A stretch of 64,000 nt of DNA, taken from the NCBI RefSeq assembly GCF_023078275.1, contig NC_062987.1, positions 19,019,772-19,083,771 of the forward strand, in the 5' to 3' direction. Both the position numbers and the translations under genes were made by a program. This stretch comes from Leguminivora glycinivorella. Its lineage: Eukaryota > Arthropoda > Insecta > Lepidoptera > Tortricidae. The first letter of the stretch is position 1. Every line of letters begins with the position of its first letter. A model generated the notes under the pieces. The model worked only from the letters and a program-made list of their open reading frames with translations, ran no database searches and was not told the origin of the DNA. Of this stretch, positions 1 through 11,390 are shown one piece after another.

Positions 1-310
1 TGTTTGTTAGTTCGTCTTTCACGGCAAAACGGAGCGACGAATTGACGTATTTTTTTAAGTGGAGATAGTTGAAGGGATGGAGATGACATAGGCTACTTTT
101 CTTTCTCTCTATCTAATCCCACACTTCCCTAAAATGGGGGGTGGAAGTTTGTATGAAGGATACCTCAATTTTCGAATTTAACGCGAGCGAAGCCGCGGGA
201 AAAAGCTAATACCTATTCCAAAAATTGTATAACTTGTTAATTTACCTTAATTTCTTTCGTCAATGGTCGCTGTGGAAAATTGGCGGTGTTTCATTGTGTG
301 GATTGAAAAA

Positions 311-731
311 TATTTTTCCCCTCACTAGCTCGGAAACACGTGTTTGGTCCTGTAATACCAGCGGGTAAAAACGCATTTTATCCACTAGTGGGTAAAGTAA
401 TTTGACCTTGAATAAAGTCAAATTAACTGCTTTAAAATTGATAAAAGCAGGTGAATCTAGTAATAAAGATGATTTACCACCTGTGGAATTACTGGAAGCA
501 GTGGTAAACGCATGTAGTTTCCTCGCTATAGTGAGGGGAAAATTTTTGTGTTACACTCGGGTGCAAATGTATTTTACTTCTCGTGTGTTAAAAAACTCAC
601 AAGTTCAGGATTCTATTCTCGAACCACTCGCTTCGCTCGTGGTTCAACTACAGAATCTCTTCACTTGCTTGTTTTTCAATTCCACACTCGGCGTTAAAAT
701 ACAACTTTGCCCCCTTGTATAACAAATAACT
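311..731 (+). repeat. Dispersed repeat, first unit of a direct tandem pair
   Basis: A unit of about 420 bp starts at CCCCTCACTAGCTCGG and ends near TTGTATAACAAATAAC; it recurs immediately downstream (733-1160). An inverted third copy lies at 48615-49040. A 106-codon frame (402-722) runs through this copy, but copy two breaks it with stop codons, so I read it as non-coding repeat sequence. Confidence 0.75.
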
Positions 732-732
732 A

Positions 733-1160
733 TTTCCCCTCACTAGCTCGGAAACACGTGTTTTGTCCTTTAATACCAGCGGGTAAAAACGCATTTTATC
801 CACTAGTGGGTAAAGTAATTTGACCTTGAATAAAGTTAAAGTAACTGCTTTTAAATTAATAAAAGTGGGTGAATCTAGTAATTAAGGTTATTTACCACCA
901 GTGGAACTACTGGAAGCAGTGATAAACGCATTTTTTGCGTTGTAGTTTCCTCGTTATAGTGAGGGGAAAAGTTTTGTGTTACACTCGGGTGCAAATGTAT
1001 TTTACTTCTCGTGTGTTAAAAAACTCGCAAGTTCAGGATTCTATTCTCGAACCACTCGCTTCGCTCGTGGTTCAACTATAGAATCCTTTCACTTGCTCGT
1101 TTTTCAATTCCGCACTCGGCGTTAAAATACAACTTTGCCCCCTTGTATAACAAATAACTA
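733..1160 (+). repeat. Dispersed repeat, second unit of the tandem pair
   Basis: Near-copy of 311-731 with scattered substitutions and small indels. The 106-codon frame of the first unit is interrupted here, which argues against a protein-coding role. The 1161-1435 interval that follows shows nothing recognisable. Confidence 0.75.
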
Positions 1161-1435
1161 TTATCTGTGTGGGATTGTTATGCTTTGTTGATAATTTTAT
1201 TTTTAAAGCGCGTTAAAATTTTACAAAAACGGCGAAATTAATTATGTCGCAAAAAATGGTTTGATATTCAAATTTGATAACAATTAGCCAAAAAAACTGA
1301 ACAGTCCGACACAGATTATTTCATTGTTATTCAGATTCTTAAATTTCGTTCCGATTTGGAGGGAGAGGAAACAGTCTAAAGCGGCACCTCAATTTTAATT
1401 TTTTTTCGCAATATCTTTCACCTCACCTGTTGTCA

Positions 1436-1960
1436 TTTTTAGGGTTCCGTAGCCAAAATGGCAAAAACGGAACCCTTATAGTTTCGTCATGTCCGTCTGT
1501 CCGTCTGTCCGTCTGTCCGTCTGTCCGTCTGTCACAGCCGATTTACTCGGAAACTATAAGTACTACAGTGATGAAATTTGATGGGAATATGTGTTGTATG
1601 AACCGCTACAAAATTATGACACTAAATAGTAAAAAAAAGAATTGGGGGTGGGGCCCCCATACATGTAACTGAGGGATGAAAATTTTTTTTCGATGTACAT
1701 ACCCGTGTGGGGTATCAATGGAAAGGTCTTTTAAAATGATATAAAGTTTTCTAAAAAACATTTTTCTTAAAGTGAACGGTTTTTGAGATATCAGCTCTCA
1801 AAGTCGTAAAAAGTATGTCCCCCCCCCTCTATTTTTATAACTACGGGGTATAAAATTCTAAAAAAAATAGAGGTGATGCATGCTAATTAACTCTTTCAAC
1901 GATTTTTGGTTTGATCAAAGTATCTCTTATAGTTTTTTTCTGTAAATCTAGTCAGTTACA
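1436..1960 (+). repeat. GGGTTCCGTA-type dispersed repeat with CTGTCCGT microsatellite
   Basis: Opens with GGGTTCCGTAG, then an inverted echo ACGGAACCCTTATAG, then a run of CTGTCCGT units (about 1489-1532). The same opening recurs at 10968, 51955 and 57185, with a weaker relative near 60800. A near-complete copy (51955-52875) ends with GACTCGCACTTG, a motif also seen at 21125. No coding capacity is seen. Confidence 0.8.
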
Positions 1961-2208
1961 CGAGTATTATTAAACTAAAGTTCCCACATTAATTGAATTG
2001 AAAATACCTTTTCATTTTAGCATTTTCGCTCCTATTGCCTCTTAATGTTTTCCAAAGAAAGTTGTTGCGTACGCATTTTGTCTTAAAAATGTATCAGACG
2101 AAGAAAGTGGCGCCCTCATTCAATTGAATCATGCAAATGTAGGTGGCTCTGTAAAATTGCATACCATATATATACAATATACTTAATATACGAGCATGCG
2201 AATAGTGC

Positions 2209-2421
2209 TTATTCATTGGAGTCAAAATCCCATTGACTGACGCCAACCACGCTTACTCCTGTCGCAATTTGCACAGTAGAAAACGCACGACCGGCATCGT
2301 ATGAGATGTCCAATCCATATAAATTACTATCGTACACGTGCAACGTCTTGCATTCAGAACGCATTATTGACCGATGACATAACGCGAACTTGACTCTATT
2401 GGAGTCGACCTTACCCTTCAT
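2209..2421 (-). other. Unassigned small ORF of 70 codons
   Basis: An uninterrupted minus-strand frame starts with ATG (MKGKVDSNR) and ends QWDFDSNE. It has no signal peptide, membrane segment or domain I recognise. No splice context or promoter is evident, and GGAGTC motifs at both ends hint that the tract is itself a small repeat. The remaining sequence from 1960 to 2540 holds nothing else I can name. Confidence 0.15.
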
Positions 2422-2547
2422 TATGTAACTTGTTTATTTACACAGTTTTTATGGAATGATCCATAATTATCGTTGCATTTACCTAAAAAAATATTACAAA
2501 AATTATAAAATCTTATACCTTTTAAACGAGCAATTCTTGTATATTTA

Positions 2548-2930
2548 TTTATTTTGACGACCGGTCTGGCGACCTTTTAACAATTTCGCTGAAATTTGTT
2601 GTGGGGGTTTCGGGTGTGAAAAAACGGTCTAGCTTAGCCTTAGATCCCGGAAAACGCGAATTTTCTAGTTTTCATGCGTTTTTCTTTCGCGTTAGGAAAC
2701 GTAAAATATGGTCGTTAATTTCGCCGACTGCGCATCGGCTCCACGTAGCTCAGCCGTAAGAGGTCGGTTTAATGTTCGCAGGCAGATCGCAGGTGAAAGC
2801 GTTTCGAATCCCGGCCAGAAATTAATTTTTGTTTTTTTTTATTTATAAGAGTTTTTTTTTATCTAAAGGCGTGATATAATAAAATAGAACCGAGCGAAGC
2901 TCGGTCGCCTAGATATTAGTACCTAAATCT
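2548..2930 (+). mobile_element. SINE-like element with tRNA-like head
   Basis: Contains GTAGCTCAGCCGTAAGAGG followed by TTTCGAATCCCGG, resembling the A and B boxes of a tRNA-derived pol III promoter. A T-rich stretch follows, then GTGATATAATAAAATAGAACC. A diverged second copy with the same order lies at 33630-33910. Inferred to be a SINE; the exact termini are uncertain. Confidence 0.6.
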
Positions 2931-3162
2931 AGGTAGCTAGGTTGCGCAAGCTGCCCAGGACCGGAGTAAATGGAGAAATATGATCCCTACACCCCAGCAG
3001 AGGGTAACAGGATTTAAAGAAGAGAAGAAATCTATAATAAAAAAGCTGTAAATTTGTATTTCATTGTATGTATTATATGTAATATTTATTATAAATATCT
3101 ATTTATGTAAAAGTATGTGTAGTCATACATATAGTTTGCTTTTCTTCTTAGTACATCACCTT

Positions 3163-3300
3163 TTTGTTTTCTCTCTGCACCATTTGTATTTAATCTCTGT
3201 TTGGCCCTATGGTTGACTGGCAGAGAATGCCTTTTGGCATTAAGTCCGCCATTTGTAAATTTTTGTGTATTTTTGTGCAATATAGTTTAAATAAATAAAA
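3163..3300 (+). mobile_element. Retroposon 3' tail
   Basis: Carries GGTTGACTGGCAGAGAATGCC, GGCATTAAGTCCGCC and a closing TTTAAATAAATAAA. Related tails occur at 16880-17070, 21265-21365 (minus), 40580-40650 and 55030-55137. The shared 3' ends with AATAAA-rich termini suggest a LINE/SINE family. Confidence 0.6.
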
Positions 3301-3429
3301 TTTGCATCCATTGGCGACAAAGTCAAAACGCGTCCATAGAACATTTTTAGTGATGAAAAAGTTTACACATTATAGGTAGAATATTTGTTTTACAACTTTG
3401 CCCAAGTTGTTGTTTAACCATGATGCCAA

Positions 3430-3960
3430 TACATACAAGACAATATTGAAACACGAGCGTAGCGAGTGATACGAGAACTGGAATCTTGAGCGTTGCGAGG
3501 CTTTCAAGACACGAAGGTTAAACAAATTTCAACCCCGAGTAAAACACGAAATTTTTCACCACTAATTGTGAAATATAAAATTAAATCAAATCCATCAATT
3601 TATTTAATATACTTATGATTCAAAATTATTATTTGTAGGTAAATTCTACCAGCGACATCGTTGCAATTTGTATGAATTGTCTTTGCATTCTTGTGGATAA
3701 AATGCAATTTTGCTATCTGTTTTCGAAGGATCAAGCCTTTACCAGTTGCTGTGGTGAAATATAGTACATTAATACGATACAAGTGCGATAAAAAAGTAAT
3801 TCGAAACGAGTGACGATAAATTAAAACACGAACGTTGAAAGTGTTCTAAGTTGACACGAGTTGCGAATTAATTATTCGCACATGTATCGTGTCATGTTTT
3901 ACAGTACATATGGTTAATTCCATTTATGACATTTATTTAGTTGCGTAATGAGCTCATTAC
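3430..3960 (+). repeat. Dispersed repeat with CACGAG motifs
   Basis: Two blocks (3430-3560 and 3780-3960) carry motifs such as GAGCGTAGCGAGTG and GACACGAGTTGCG. The second block is related to 32880-33070. No gene is evident. Confidence 0.5.
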
Positions 3961-4013
3961 CTAACAAGTGCGGTAATTTAGCTTCATATGTACTGTAAAA
4001 ATATATAGATAGT

Positions 4014-4210
4014 AAAGTTTGTTTTCGTCAGAAAAAAAACAGGCTATAATTTATTCTGCCGAAAACAGAGTCTGGCCAAAAGTTTGTTTTCGTCAGAAAA
4101 AAAACAGGCTATAATTTATTCTGCCGAAAGCAGAGTCTGGCCAAAAGTTTGTTTTCGTCAGAAAAAAAACAGGCTATAATTTATTCTGACGAAAAAGGAA
4201 TCTGACGAAT
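4014..4210 (+). repeat. 65-bp tandem repeat, three copies
   Basis: GTTTGTTTTCGTCAG recurs at 4017, 4082 and 4147, an exact 65-bp period. The third copy diverges at its end. It lies just downstream of gene a in that gene's direction of transcription. Confidence 0.9.
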
Positions 4211-4548
4211 GTGTCTTAGTATACAAAAGTACTCAATGGCATACATTTATTAATAATTAAATAAAAGTCCCAATATACTGCAAAAATATTTATTTTAAAA
4301 CTATTTACATAGAAAAAAACCGAAATACAATTAAATCACTTTATAAAAGTTAACATGATTATTTTTTGTTTATTTTTTCGACATTTTTATCATTTCTATC
4401 CCTAACCACTTTTAAAATACTGTAAGAACAAGTTGACATTCATCTCAACGTATTGCGTTTCGTTTTAAAGGCAAAACAAAAACAACGGATCATTTCAGGT
4501 CCCTAAATGTTTACAGTGTAATAAAAGCCACTTTTTCAATCAACTCCA

Positions 4549-5816
4549 TTACCATTCGTTCCAACCGTTCCACCCACTGTTCCAGCCACTGTTCCAGCCG
4601 CCGTTCCAGCCGCCGTTCCAGCCACCGTGCCAGCCACGCCCGGACCAGCCCGACCAGCCGGGCGAGTAGCGCCGGACGATTATTGGTCTGGAGCCGTACC
4701 AGACATTACCAGCTGCGGCTAGGCCCAGAACTAGGAGGAAGACGAAGGCCTGGAAAGAAAACATTTTTCAAGTTATTTTATTTATTAAAAAAAAAAATCT
4801 GTTTAATTCTAAGAACGTACATGCATTTATGAACTTAACTGCTAATCTTAAATTGAAAAGATTATTTGAGTTAAGGAGTCTAGGTACATATGAATTGTTA
4901 TTTATTTTATTTATACATAATTAAGTTAAGTTTTTTCGTTTTATTGACGACCGGTTTGGCCTAGCGCGTGACCCTGCCTGTTACGCCGTGGTCCCGGGTT
5001 CGAATCCCGGTAAGGGCTTTTTGTGTGATGAGCACAGATATTTGTTCCTGAGTCATGGATGTTTTCTATGTATATAAGTATTTGTATATTATATATATCG
5101 TTGTCTGAGTAGGTACCTACAACACAAGTCTTCTTGAGCTTAGCGTGGGACTCAGTTAATCTGTGTAAGAATGTCCTATAATATTTATTTATTATTTATT
5201 GTTATTCTTATTATTTATTAACTGGGAATTTTTATGTAGGTCAGTGGTGGGTAAACTTTTTTCACTGAGGGCCAAAATATAAATAAAAGTAAATAAATTG
5301 TCGAGTGACGAGCATAAGTCAATAATTACATAAAAAAATAAGCAGAAATCTACCTTGTTTTGACAATACTTCGGTTCACAATGGCTCTGAACTTGTAGTA
5401 CTGACTTCTGCTTATCACCCGATGAAAATTCTCTTAATTGATAAATCTTGGCACTTAAAAATGGAGCACTCGAAATTCAAATTTTCCATGGAAATTAAGA
5501 ATTCATATAATATATTTATATTTATATAATATAAATAAATAAGTGTAATGGCTCGTCGAAGATTCCGTCAACGTCAAAGGTTGACGGAATCATGGACGAA
5601 ACCTAGGAAGGAACGCGTTTTGTAAACATTTGGCCGTAAGCCCTACATTTTTTGACGCCTTTTTTAGTGTCAAAGTGCCAAAATTTGGCTGACCGTCTTT
5701 ACTTCCTTAAATCACAGAATACATAAATGTTAAATTGAAAATAAACAAAGTATATTTAAATGTGCTTTCGTAAAAAAATAAACTATAATATTTGCAATAC
5801 TTACAATGGTCTTCAT
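4549..5816 (-). CDS. Gene a: small secreted Gly/Trp-rich cuticle-type peptide
   Basis: Two coding exons. Exon 1 is 5816-5805 (ATGAAGACCATT, MKTI), followed directly by the donor GTAAGT. Exon 2 is 4749-4549, preceded by the acceptor TTTTCTTTCCAG. Both boundaries are phase 0, and the spliced product is about 70 residues. MKTI joins AFVFLLVLGLAAAG to form a good signal peptide. The mature part is Arg/Pro/Tyr-containing, then a tail of repeated GGWN/SGWN units ending NEW. This exon layout is typical of insect cuticular and other secreted Gly-rich peptides; the exact family is not recognised. The open frame could start 15 bases upstream of the acceptor, but a signal made that way is poorer and the splice signals are strong. 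A TATA box lies 41 bases upstream of the ATG. A minus-strand AATAAA sits at 4374-4369. The intron carries a SINE. Confidence 0.85.
4946..5217 (+). mobile_element. tRNA-headed SINE (family 1) in the intron of gene a
   Basis: Starts GACGACCGG and carries the B-box-like GGTTCGAATCCCGG. It continues through TGTGTGATGAGCACAGAT and ends in a TTTATT-rich tail. Related copies: 21920-22107, 44503-44762, 50833-51074 (minus) and 31545-31672 (minus, head missing). A remnant of the tail is at 10424-10490. Confidence 0.85.
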
Positions 5817-5855
5817 GTTGAATCAAGATTGGTGCATCGCAAGCGCATCCTTGCG

Positions 5856-5863
5856 CTTATATA
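5856..5863 (-). promoter_or_regulatory. TATA box of gene a
   Basis: Reads TATATAAG on the minus strand, 41 bases upstream of the gene a ATG. This implies a very short 5' untranslated leader if transcription starts about 30 bases downstream. Confidence 0.7.
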
Positions 5864-5912
5864 CTCCCCGGCAGGACCTTTCCGCATGCACTTTTCATTC
5901 AAACGACCTCAG

Positions 5913-6052
5913 TACGTAGCCAAATGCAAAAACGCTTACGATAATATCGTTATCGTAGGTTGCTATCTCTATCGCTCCGTATTGGCGTGACAGAGCCAGA
6001 CTGAGTTTCAATCGGCGTCTAGCGTCAACGATTGTCATTTCAGCTGCATCCT
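5913..6052. mobile_element. MITE-like element, GTAGCCAAATG family
   Basis: Begins GTACGTAGCCAAATGC, contains TATCTCTATCGCTC and GACAGAGCCAGACTG, and is related to 7325-7497 and 24145-24368, which have matching inverted ends. The right end here is worn. Sequence from 6053 to 7099 shows no gene or repeat I can name. Confidence 0.5.
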
Positions 6053-7099
6053 TGCTAAGATATGCTCTTTTATATGAGCTTCAATGTCCTATGTCAGAGA
6101 CCGATTCGAACTTAAAAGTAATGTTAAAGATACGTGATATACACCAAGTTTTTTTGTTTTCCGTTAAATTCGACACGTCGTTAGGTTCATTATCAGGAAC
6201 CATCCTGTATATCACTTTTAGTAAAATTTCATCGTTTTCATATATAATAATTGAATTGATTAGTGTGAGAGACCCTTAGGAATTATATTCAAGTTAGTGT
6301 CAAGTGATTGACGGCACCTGTCAAAACAAATAACATTAGGAATTGGTAAAGGCTGCCACACACGTGTTCAGTAATTATCTTTTTTTTTAATAACTCGATA
6401 ACCGTAAATGTTAAGACGCTTGTTTCTTAGAGAAATTAATAGTATTTGATCTTAATAACCTTCCCTTAAAGTTAACGGAATACAATAAAAACAGGGTGTA
6501 CCTATATATTTTTATACCACTATGTGGCAAACAAGCAAACGCGCGTGAAAACTTTGGATGTGATGTGAGTGACGTTTATGTTTGAAGGAACGTACCTACC
6601 TACCTCATTTTGTTATTCCGTCTATCATTAGATTTCTTTGTCAGTCGGTCCCTCAATCGGTGACATAATGTCATTCTGTTGAAGACTAGGTCCCTCCATA
6701 GGCGTCTGTTCCTCGCCAAGCGCATGGCCTCGTGCAGTTTTAATTGCGTTTAATTTTAACACACCATCTAGTTTGGGGAGGGGCCTGAGAACTTTAATTT
6801 ACTTTAAATGATAATAAATTATTAATGAGGCGTAATTATAACACTTTTTTAAGTTCGAATCACGTCTTATACCAGTTCATTCACGCATTGCAATGTGCTT
6901 TCTGCAATTCCGTAGCTGTCACTTGTTTTACACATTTTAGGATTATCTTGCACCTACATTTATTTGGCATTCTTATTACTTCAACTTTAAAGTTCATTTT
7001 GAAGGAGAAAATCGAAATGTTACTAGTGGTAGTTATATTTCGGGAGTTCATAAGGTCACACCTAGTAGTTTTAAACAGAGTTATTACTTATTATATTAT

Positions 7100-7235
7100 G
7101 TGAATGTGCCCGGAAAAACGTCCCACTTTGTCCATTGCTATAAAGCCGCTTTGTCGGTTTATTTATGTAAAGATACAAGTAAATCTCGCCTTAATGGTAA
7201 CCGACAAAGTGGGACGTTTTACTAAACACACTCAC
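7100..7235. mobile_element. MITE, AAAACGTCCCAC family
   Basis: The left end GTGAATGTGCCCGGAAAAAC and the right end are inverted copies over about 27 bp (core AAAACGTCCCACTTTGTC). A second copy is at 11658-11801. It is too short for any coding capacity. Confidence 0.85.
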
Positions 7236-7324
7236 CATATGTTCAGATTCAAGAGTGTATTTTGAAATGCATTTTAAGCAAGTATAACATGTTGTACAAG
7301 TTGTAGGTACTAGTTTCAGAGTAA

Positions 7325-7497
7325 TGTGGTCTGGCCCCGTAGCCGAATGGCATTTCTCCGACGCCAAACGAAAGCGATACGCCGCTGGCTCTGTCGCGCC
7401 AATACGCAAGCGCGATAGAGATAGATATCTACTAGCGCTTCGTTTCGTGTCGTGAGCGTTTCGTGAGCGATTGTGCCATTCGGCTAGCCACCCTGAT
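7325..7497. mobile_element. MITE with AGCCGAATGGCA ends
   Basis: AGCCGAATGGCA on the left faces TGCCATTCGGCTAG on the right. The interior has GGCTCTGTCGCGCC and GCGATAGAGATAG, as in 24145-24368. Overlapping open frames here reflect the hairpin, not genes. Confidence 0.75.
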
Positions 7498-7587
7498 AAG
7501 AATTTGGACATGTTGACGTATAAATTGGGCAGTTACGAGATGACCCGAGAGATAGTCAGTTTCTATATGGCAATCGTTTTCTAAATA

Positions 7588-7790
7588 AGGTATAGCGGGG
7601 CAAATGTCGACTGGTCCATTTTTTCCATGTTTTACAATGTTTGCGTTTGTGTTAAATAGAGTGTCCACCGCATCATTATGGTAGGCGTGTTCAGTGGATA
7701 CATGTAGACAACATCATAGTGTAATAATGGACAAAATGGATCAGTTACAATTGCCAGTCGAGATTTTCCCGCTGTACCTTAGCATACTTA
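7588..7790. mobile_element. MITE, AGCGGGGCAAA family
   Basis: Left end GTATAGCGGGGCAAATGTC, right end GAGATTTTCCCGCTGTACC: imperfect inverted repeats. A second copy is at 9470-9660. Both contain CATTTTTT-CATGTTTTACAATG and a segment around CATCATAGTGTAATAATGG. Confidence 0.7.
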
Positions 7791-7959
7791 GCATATTCCT
7801 ACGTATTCCTAGCAATGCACTACGGACGAGAAGTTTCCAAAGTTGCAGAACTTTCCTCGTGAGAATTTTCGGTAACTTCTGAGAATGTTCTCGAAAACGA
7901 TAATTTATCAGAATACTTAGTAACTTCGTAGTTTATACCATGATTTCGTCGGACTCAGC

Positions 7960-8040
7960 AAGTCAAGACGTAGCCCCGTGGTAGTGCGCTGGCTTCGTAT
8001 GCCGATGTTCTCAGGTTCGATCCTGACAGCGATCTTTTTC
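7960..8040 (+). mobile_element. tRNA-like SINE head
   Basis: GTAGCCCCGTGGTAGTGCG and CAGGTTCGATCCTGACAGCG resemble the A and B boxes of a tRNA gene. No complete tRNA fold with a proper acceptor stem was found, so I call it a SINE head rather than a tRNA. Confidence 0.45.
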
Positions 8041-8195
8041 TTTAATTTATATTTTGACATGATTAAATCAAGATCAATCAATCAATCAAGAAATAATAGT
8101 TCGGTACCTAATTTAAAAAAGTCAGGACTAAAACTGTGAAGTCTGAAAGTCGAAATGTTCCCTGAAGTATAGTGAGAATTTAAGCAACTTATTGG

Positions 8196-8560
8196 TATTT
8201 AAAAAATATTTTAAGCGGGTTACTCACGTATTAAGTCGATATAGCGTTCGACATGTTTACACAACATGTTACTTAACAAGTGACGTAATAAGTGTTGTGT
8301 GCAATCCTGCTTTTGACAAGAGTAACATAGTGGGTAGCTCCGATCTCGCCACGGTGACGTCGCCCGCGCCGCCGACCCCCCCTGCGCCTGTCCTCAGCAG
8401 CCGCGCGCACCGAGCAAGCGCCCGCAGTATGCGTCGCGCTCTCGACATGTAAAGGCGGGGTGTCGCTACTCTTGAGAAAGGCTCTCGAAATTGAGCCGAA
8501 ACATGTCGAACGCTATATCGACTTAATACGTGAGTAACCCGCTTAAAATATTTTTAAATA
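8196..8560. mobile_element. MITE with ~60-bp terminal inverted repeats
   Basis: The left arm includes AAGCGGGTTACTCACGTATT and GTTCGACATGTTT. The right arm is its near-perfect complement (AAACATGTCGAACGC and so on). The interior includes a GC-rich tract at 8345-8450. No transposase is present. Confidence 0.9.
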
Positions 8561-8740
8561 TGTATGAGTCTCACGGGAGTTTTATAGTTAAAACTTATTG
8601 GTAACTTATCACTTATCAACAAAATAGCTAACTGTAAAGGACAATATTATATGTATAATAACATATAGTTTTATATTATGCCCATTTAAACTTTATTTCA
8701 AGTATATTCTCTCGTTTAAACAATAAATTTCATGTTGCAG

Positions 8741-8792
8741 GAATGTTCTGCGAACATTCTCAAGAATGTTTCCGCTTTTTGGGAATGTTCTG
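8741..8792. promoter_or_regulatory. Heat-shock-element-like GAA/TTC cluster
   Basis: GAATGTTCTGCGAACATTC, then GAATGTTTC, then GGAATGTTC: several GAAnnTTC dyads within about 50 bases, the arrangement bound by heat shock factor. A smaller GAATGTTCTCGAA lies at 7883-7895. No gene adjoins, so it is probably repeat-borne. Confidence 0.3.
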
Positions 8793-8961
8793 CAATTTCT
8801 ACATTACTACGTATTCCTATTCCTATAGGATTTGGTGTACAGTGTAGTGCAAAAAGGGTTTCCTTAGTCTTTTTTCGGAAACGTTCGTATCTGTCATGCT
8901 AGTTCAGTCAATGTCAGTACATCTTGTACTGAGACTGACTGAAATAGCATGACACGTTCGT

Positions 8962-9022
8962 ACAACAATTAATAACTAGTATAGATTTTCGCACTACATC
9001 TATACTAGTTATTAATTGTTGT
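8962..9022. repeat. Palindromic hairpin
   Basis: ACAACAATTAATAACTAG and its exact complement are separated by a short spacer (about 25-bp arms). It abuts the GACGCAAAAAC repeat that starts at 9028. Confidence 0.8.
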
Positions 9023-9027
9023 TTTTA

Positions 9028-9300
9028 ATCCCCGACGCAAAAACAACGGGGTATTATAAGTTTGACGTGTCTGTCTGTGTGTGTGTATGTCTGTGGCATC
9101 GCAGCTCCCGAACGGACGAACCGATTTAGATTTAGTTTTTTTTTGTTTGAAAGCTGAGTTAGTCGGGAGTGTTCTTAGCCATGTTTCATAAAAATGGGTC
9201 CCTATATCGCGGTCGGGGTTTTTTCAAAATTTCAATTTTGTTTATTGATTATGTATTATGTCTTTATTCCAAAATTGCCAAATAACTATTTTCTTTCTTT
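9028..9300 (+). repeat. CCCGACGCAAAAAC dispersed repeat with CTGT run
   Basis: Order: CCCGACGCAAAAAC, TTTGACGTGTCTGTCTG, CATCGCAGCTCCCGAACGG, GATTTAGATTTAG. Copies: 9840-10050 (minus), 40655-40880, and 46395-48480, where a hAT-like element splits it. Confidence 0.8.
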
Positions 9301-9469
9301 CTTTCCTTATTTGCCGTTTTGCTGCTGCAGTTTTGCAGCACGACATACGTAACGACTCATGCAGGAATGTGAATTGTGCTATCCGTGCTGCACATATTTA
9401 GCATTCTTAGGTGGTCTACATGTCGCAATAATTAGGTCTAGATCGCCCCATTACAATTAGGTAACATTA

Positions 9470-9660
9470 GGTAAGGTACAGCGGGGCAAATCTCGACTGG
9501 GGGCAAATGTAACTGGGCCATTTTTTCATGTTTTACAATGTTTGAATTATTAAATAGAGTGTTCACTGGAGAACTCAACATCATAGTGTAATAATGGAAA
9601 AATGGATCAGTCTTTACAATTGCCCTACAGTGAAGATTTCCCCGCTGCACTTTATGCAAT
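9470..9660. mobile_element. MITE, AGCGGGGCAAA family, second copy
   Basis: GGTACAGCGGGGCAAATC on the left and AAGATTTCCCCGCTGCAC on the right form inverted ends. The interior matches 7588-7790. Confidence 0.7.
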
Positions 9661-9839
9661 TGGTTTATTGCTTCTGGCAAGGTTTTATAAAACTAGGGAC
9701 CAGAAATTTTGCTAAAAGTTATATTTTTCGCAGAGGTAGCCAGAATATTACCGGAACTTTAGAAAAATACTTCCTACAATTTTTTTATATGGAATTAACT
9801 GTTTAGTGTTATATAAAACAATCAAAAATAACCACAAAA

Positions 9840-10050
9840 TTAAAAAAAAAAAAAACAATTTTTCAATGAAACATTCATGAAACATGGCTAAGAGCACTTC
9901 CGACTAACTCTCAGACAAAAAAAAAACTAAATCTAAATCGCCATCCGTTCGGGAGCTACGATGCCACAGACAGACAGATAAACAGACAGACAGACACGTC
10001 AAACTTATCGTTTCTGTGTCGGTTTTGCGTTGGGAGTTAAAAAAATACTT
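9840..10050 (-). repeat. Inverted copy of the CCCGACGCAAAAAC repeat
   Basis: Reverse-complement order of 9028-9300 (CGTTCGGGAGCTACGATGCC, then CAGACAGACAGACACGTC). With the first copy it forms a large, loosely spaced inverted pair. Sequence from 10051 to 10967 holds only a SINE-tail remnant (10424-10490) and GAGATC-rich palindromic bits. Confidence 0.75.
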
Positions 10051-10967
10051 ATTGACATTGTTTGATATTTATGTTTTTAAATATTTTCAGGTAACATAAA
10101 ATTATGCAATTTGCGCATGGAACATGTTTCTCTTAATAAATCTAACTAGAATCATAATTATAGAGTAATACCAAGATAAGCCGACAGTGATTTTGATGGT
10201 CCCGCCTGTGCAAAGGCCAAGCACCTACCTAAACGCCATAATTTCATAGAAATAGGTGTGTTAAAATAACACTTGCTACGGACTAACAAAATCGCTGTGA
10301 ACTTAGCTTGGGTGTCAATAAGGAATGCAATCGCGCAACAAGTTTGGAAATTCAAGATCTCACACGAATATTCTGAATCGAGATAGGGAATTTCGAGATC
10401 TCGACCGTCAGACTTTCGAGACAAGATTGTGTAAGAATGTCCTATAAGATTATGATTATGATTATAATACTTATTTACTTATTTATTTAAGATCTGGGAA
10501 TGCCGAAAATAATCAGATTTTAATCGAAAATCTGTAATAAAATCACGTATAGATGTAATACATATTATCCGTAGGAGAGTTGGGCACCTCATGTTACATT
10601 TTAAAATATTTCGAAACCTACTTTCCAAACATTCGTGCGAGATCTCGCGAGATCCCGAAATTATGAGATCGAGATTGCAATTAGGTTATGGGCTCTATTT
10701 TATAATTGTGCCTCTGAAGTGCTTTAAACGAAACGGAGAAGAAACTACAGTGCATATGGACATAATATAATACATTGCCAGTACTACTTTGGGCGATTCC
10801 AAACCACTGGGATTGGGACTGGTTCCAAACCTGGTAACATCAAGTCAATTATTGGAATCCTAATTACGTATTTAATAAATGCCATATCTGGTCAATTTGA
10901 CCGCATGTCCTTTAGGTACTTGAAGAGTAGAGATGTCTCGATGGTGTTGGTCGAATGCCGAATTTTG

Positions 10968-11390
10968 TTTTTAGGGTTCCGTACCAAAAAGGCACAAAAA
11001 GAACCCTTATGGCGCAGCTCTGTCCGTCTGTCTAATTACTAAATATCTCGAGAACTACTTATGCTATATCGATTTGAAATTTTGAATAGTTATGAACATT
11101 GTGCATTGTTAACCTCTACAAACTGAAGGTATAATTTTTTTTAATTTATTAATATTAATTATAGAAAATGGCCAAAATAAAAGGGGGGGCAAACTGTAAA
11201 TGTCAAGTTACTAGGTCAAGTGGGGTATTGTTAGAAAGAGCTCAAATTGTACATATCAAAACTGTTTTTAATAGTTTTTTTATTGTGGAAAAACAAAAGA
11301 ATTTTGAAGGAAAATATAAAAATAATACCGCCCCCCCTTATCTCCGAAGTTTACTAACGAAAAATTATTAAAATTTTACGAAACATTGGA
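10968..11390 (+). repeat. GGGTTCCGTA-type dispersed repeat
   Basis: TTAGGGTTCCGTACC, then GAACCCTTATGG, CTGTCCGTCTGTC, and later CCCCCCTTATCTCCGAAG, the same order as 51955-52400. It ends before a completed 3' part. Confidence 0.75.

Noticed and set aside
402..722. 106-codon plus-strand ORF near the left edge
   Set aside because: It lies in a dispersed repeat whose second and third copies break the frame; no domain or splice evidence.
4946..5030. Possible tRNA gene (also 21920, 44503, 7960, 42090)
   Set aside because: B-box-like sequences are present, but the fold lacks a proper acceptor stem and is followed by SINE bodies with several copies in the window.
7191..7668. Overlapping minus-strand ORFs of 106 and 78 codons
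   Set aside because: They fall across two MITEs with clear inverted ends and show no protein features.
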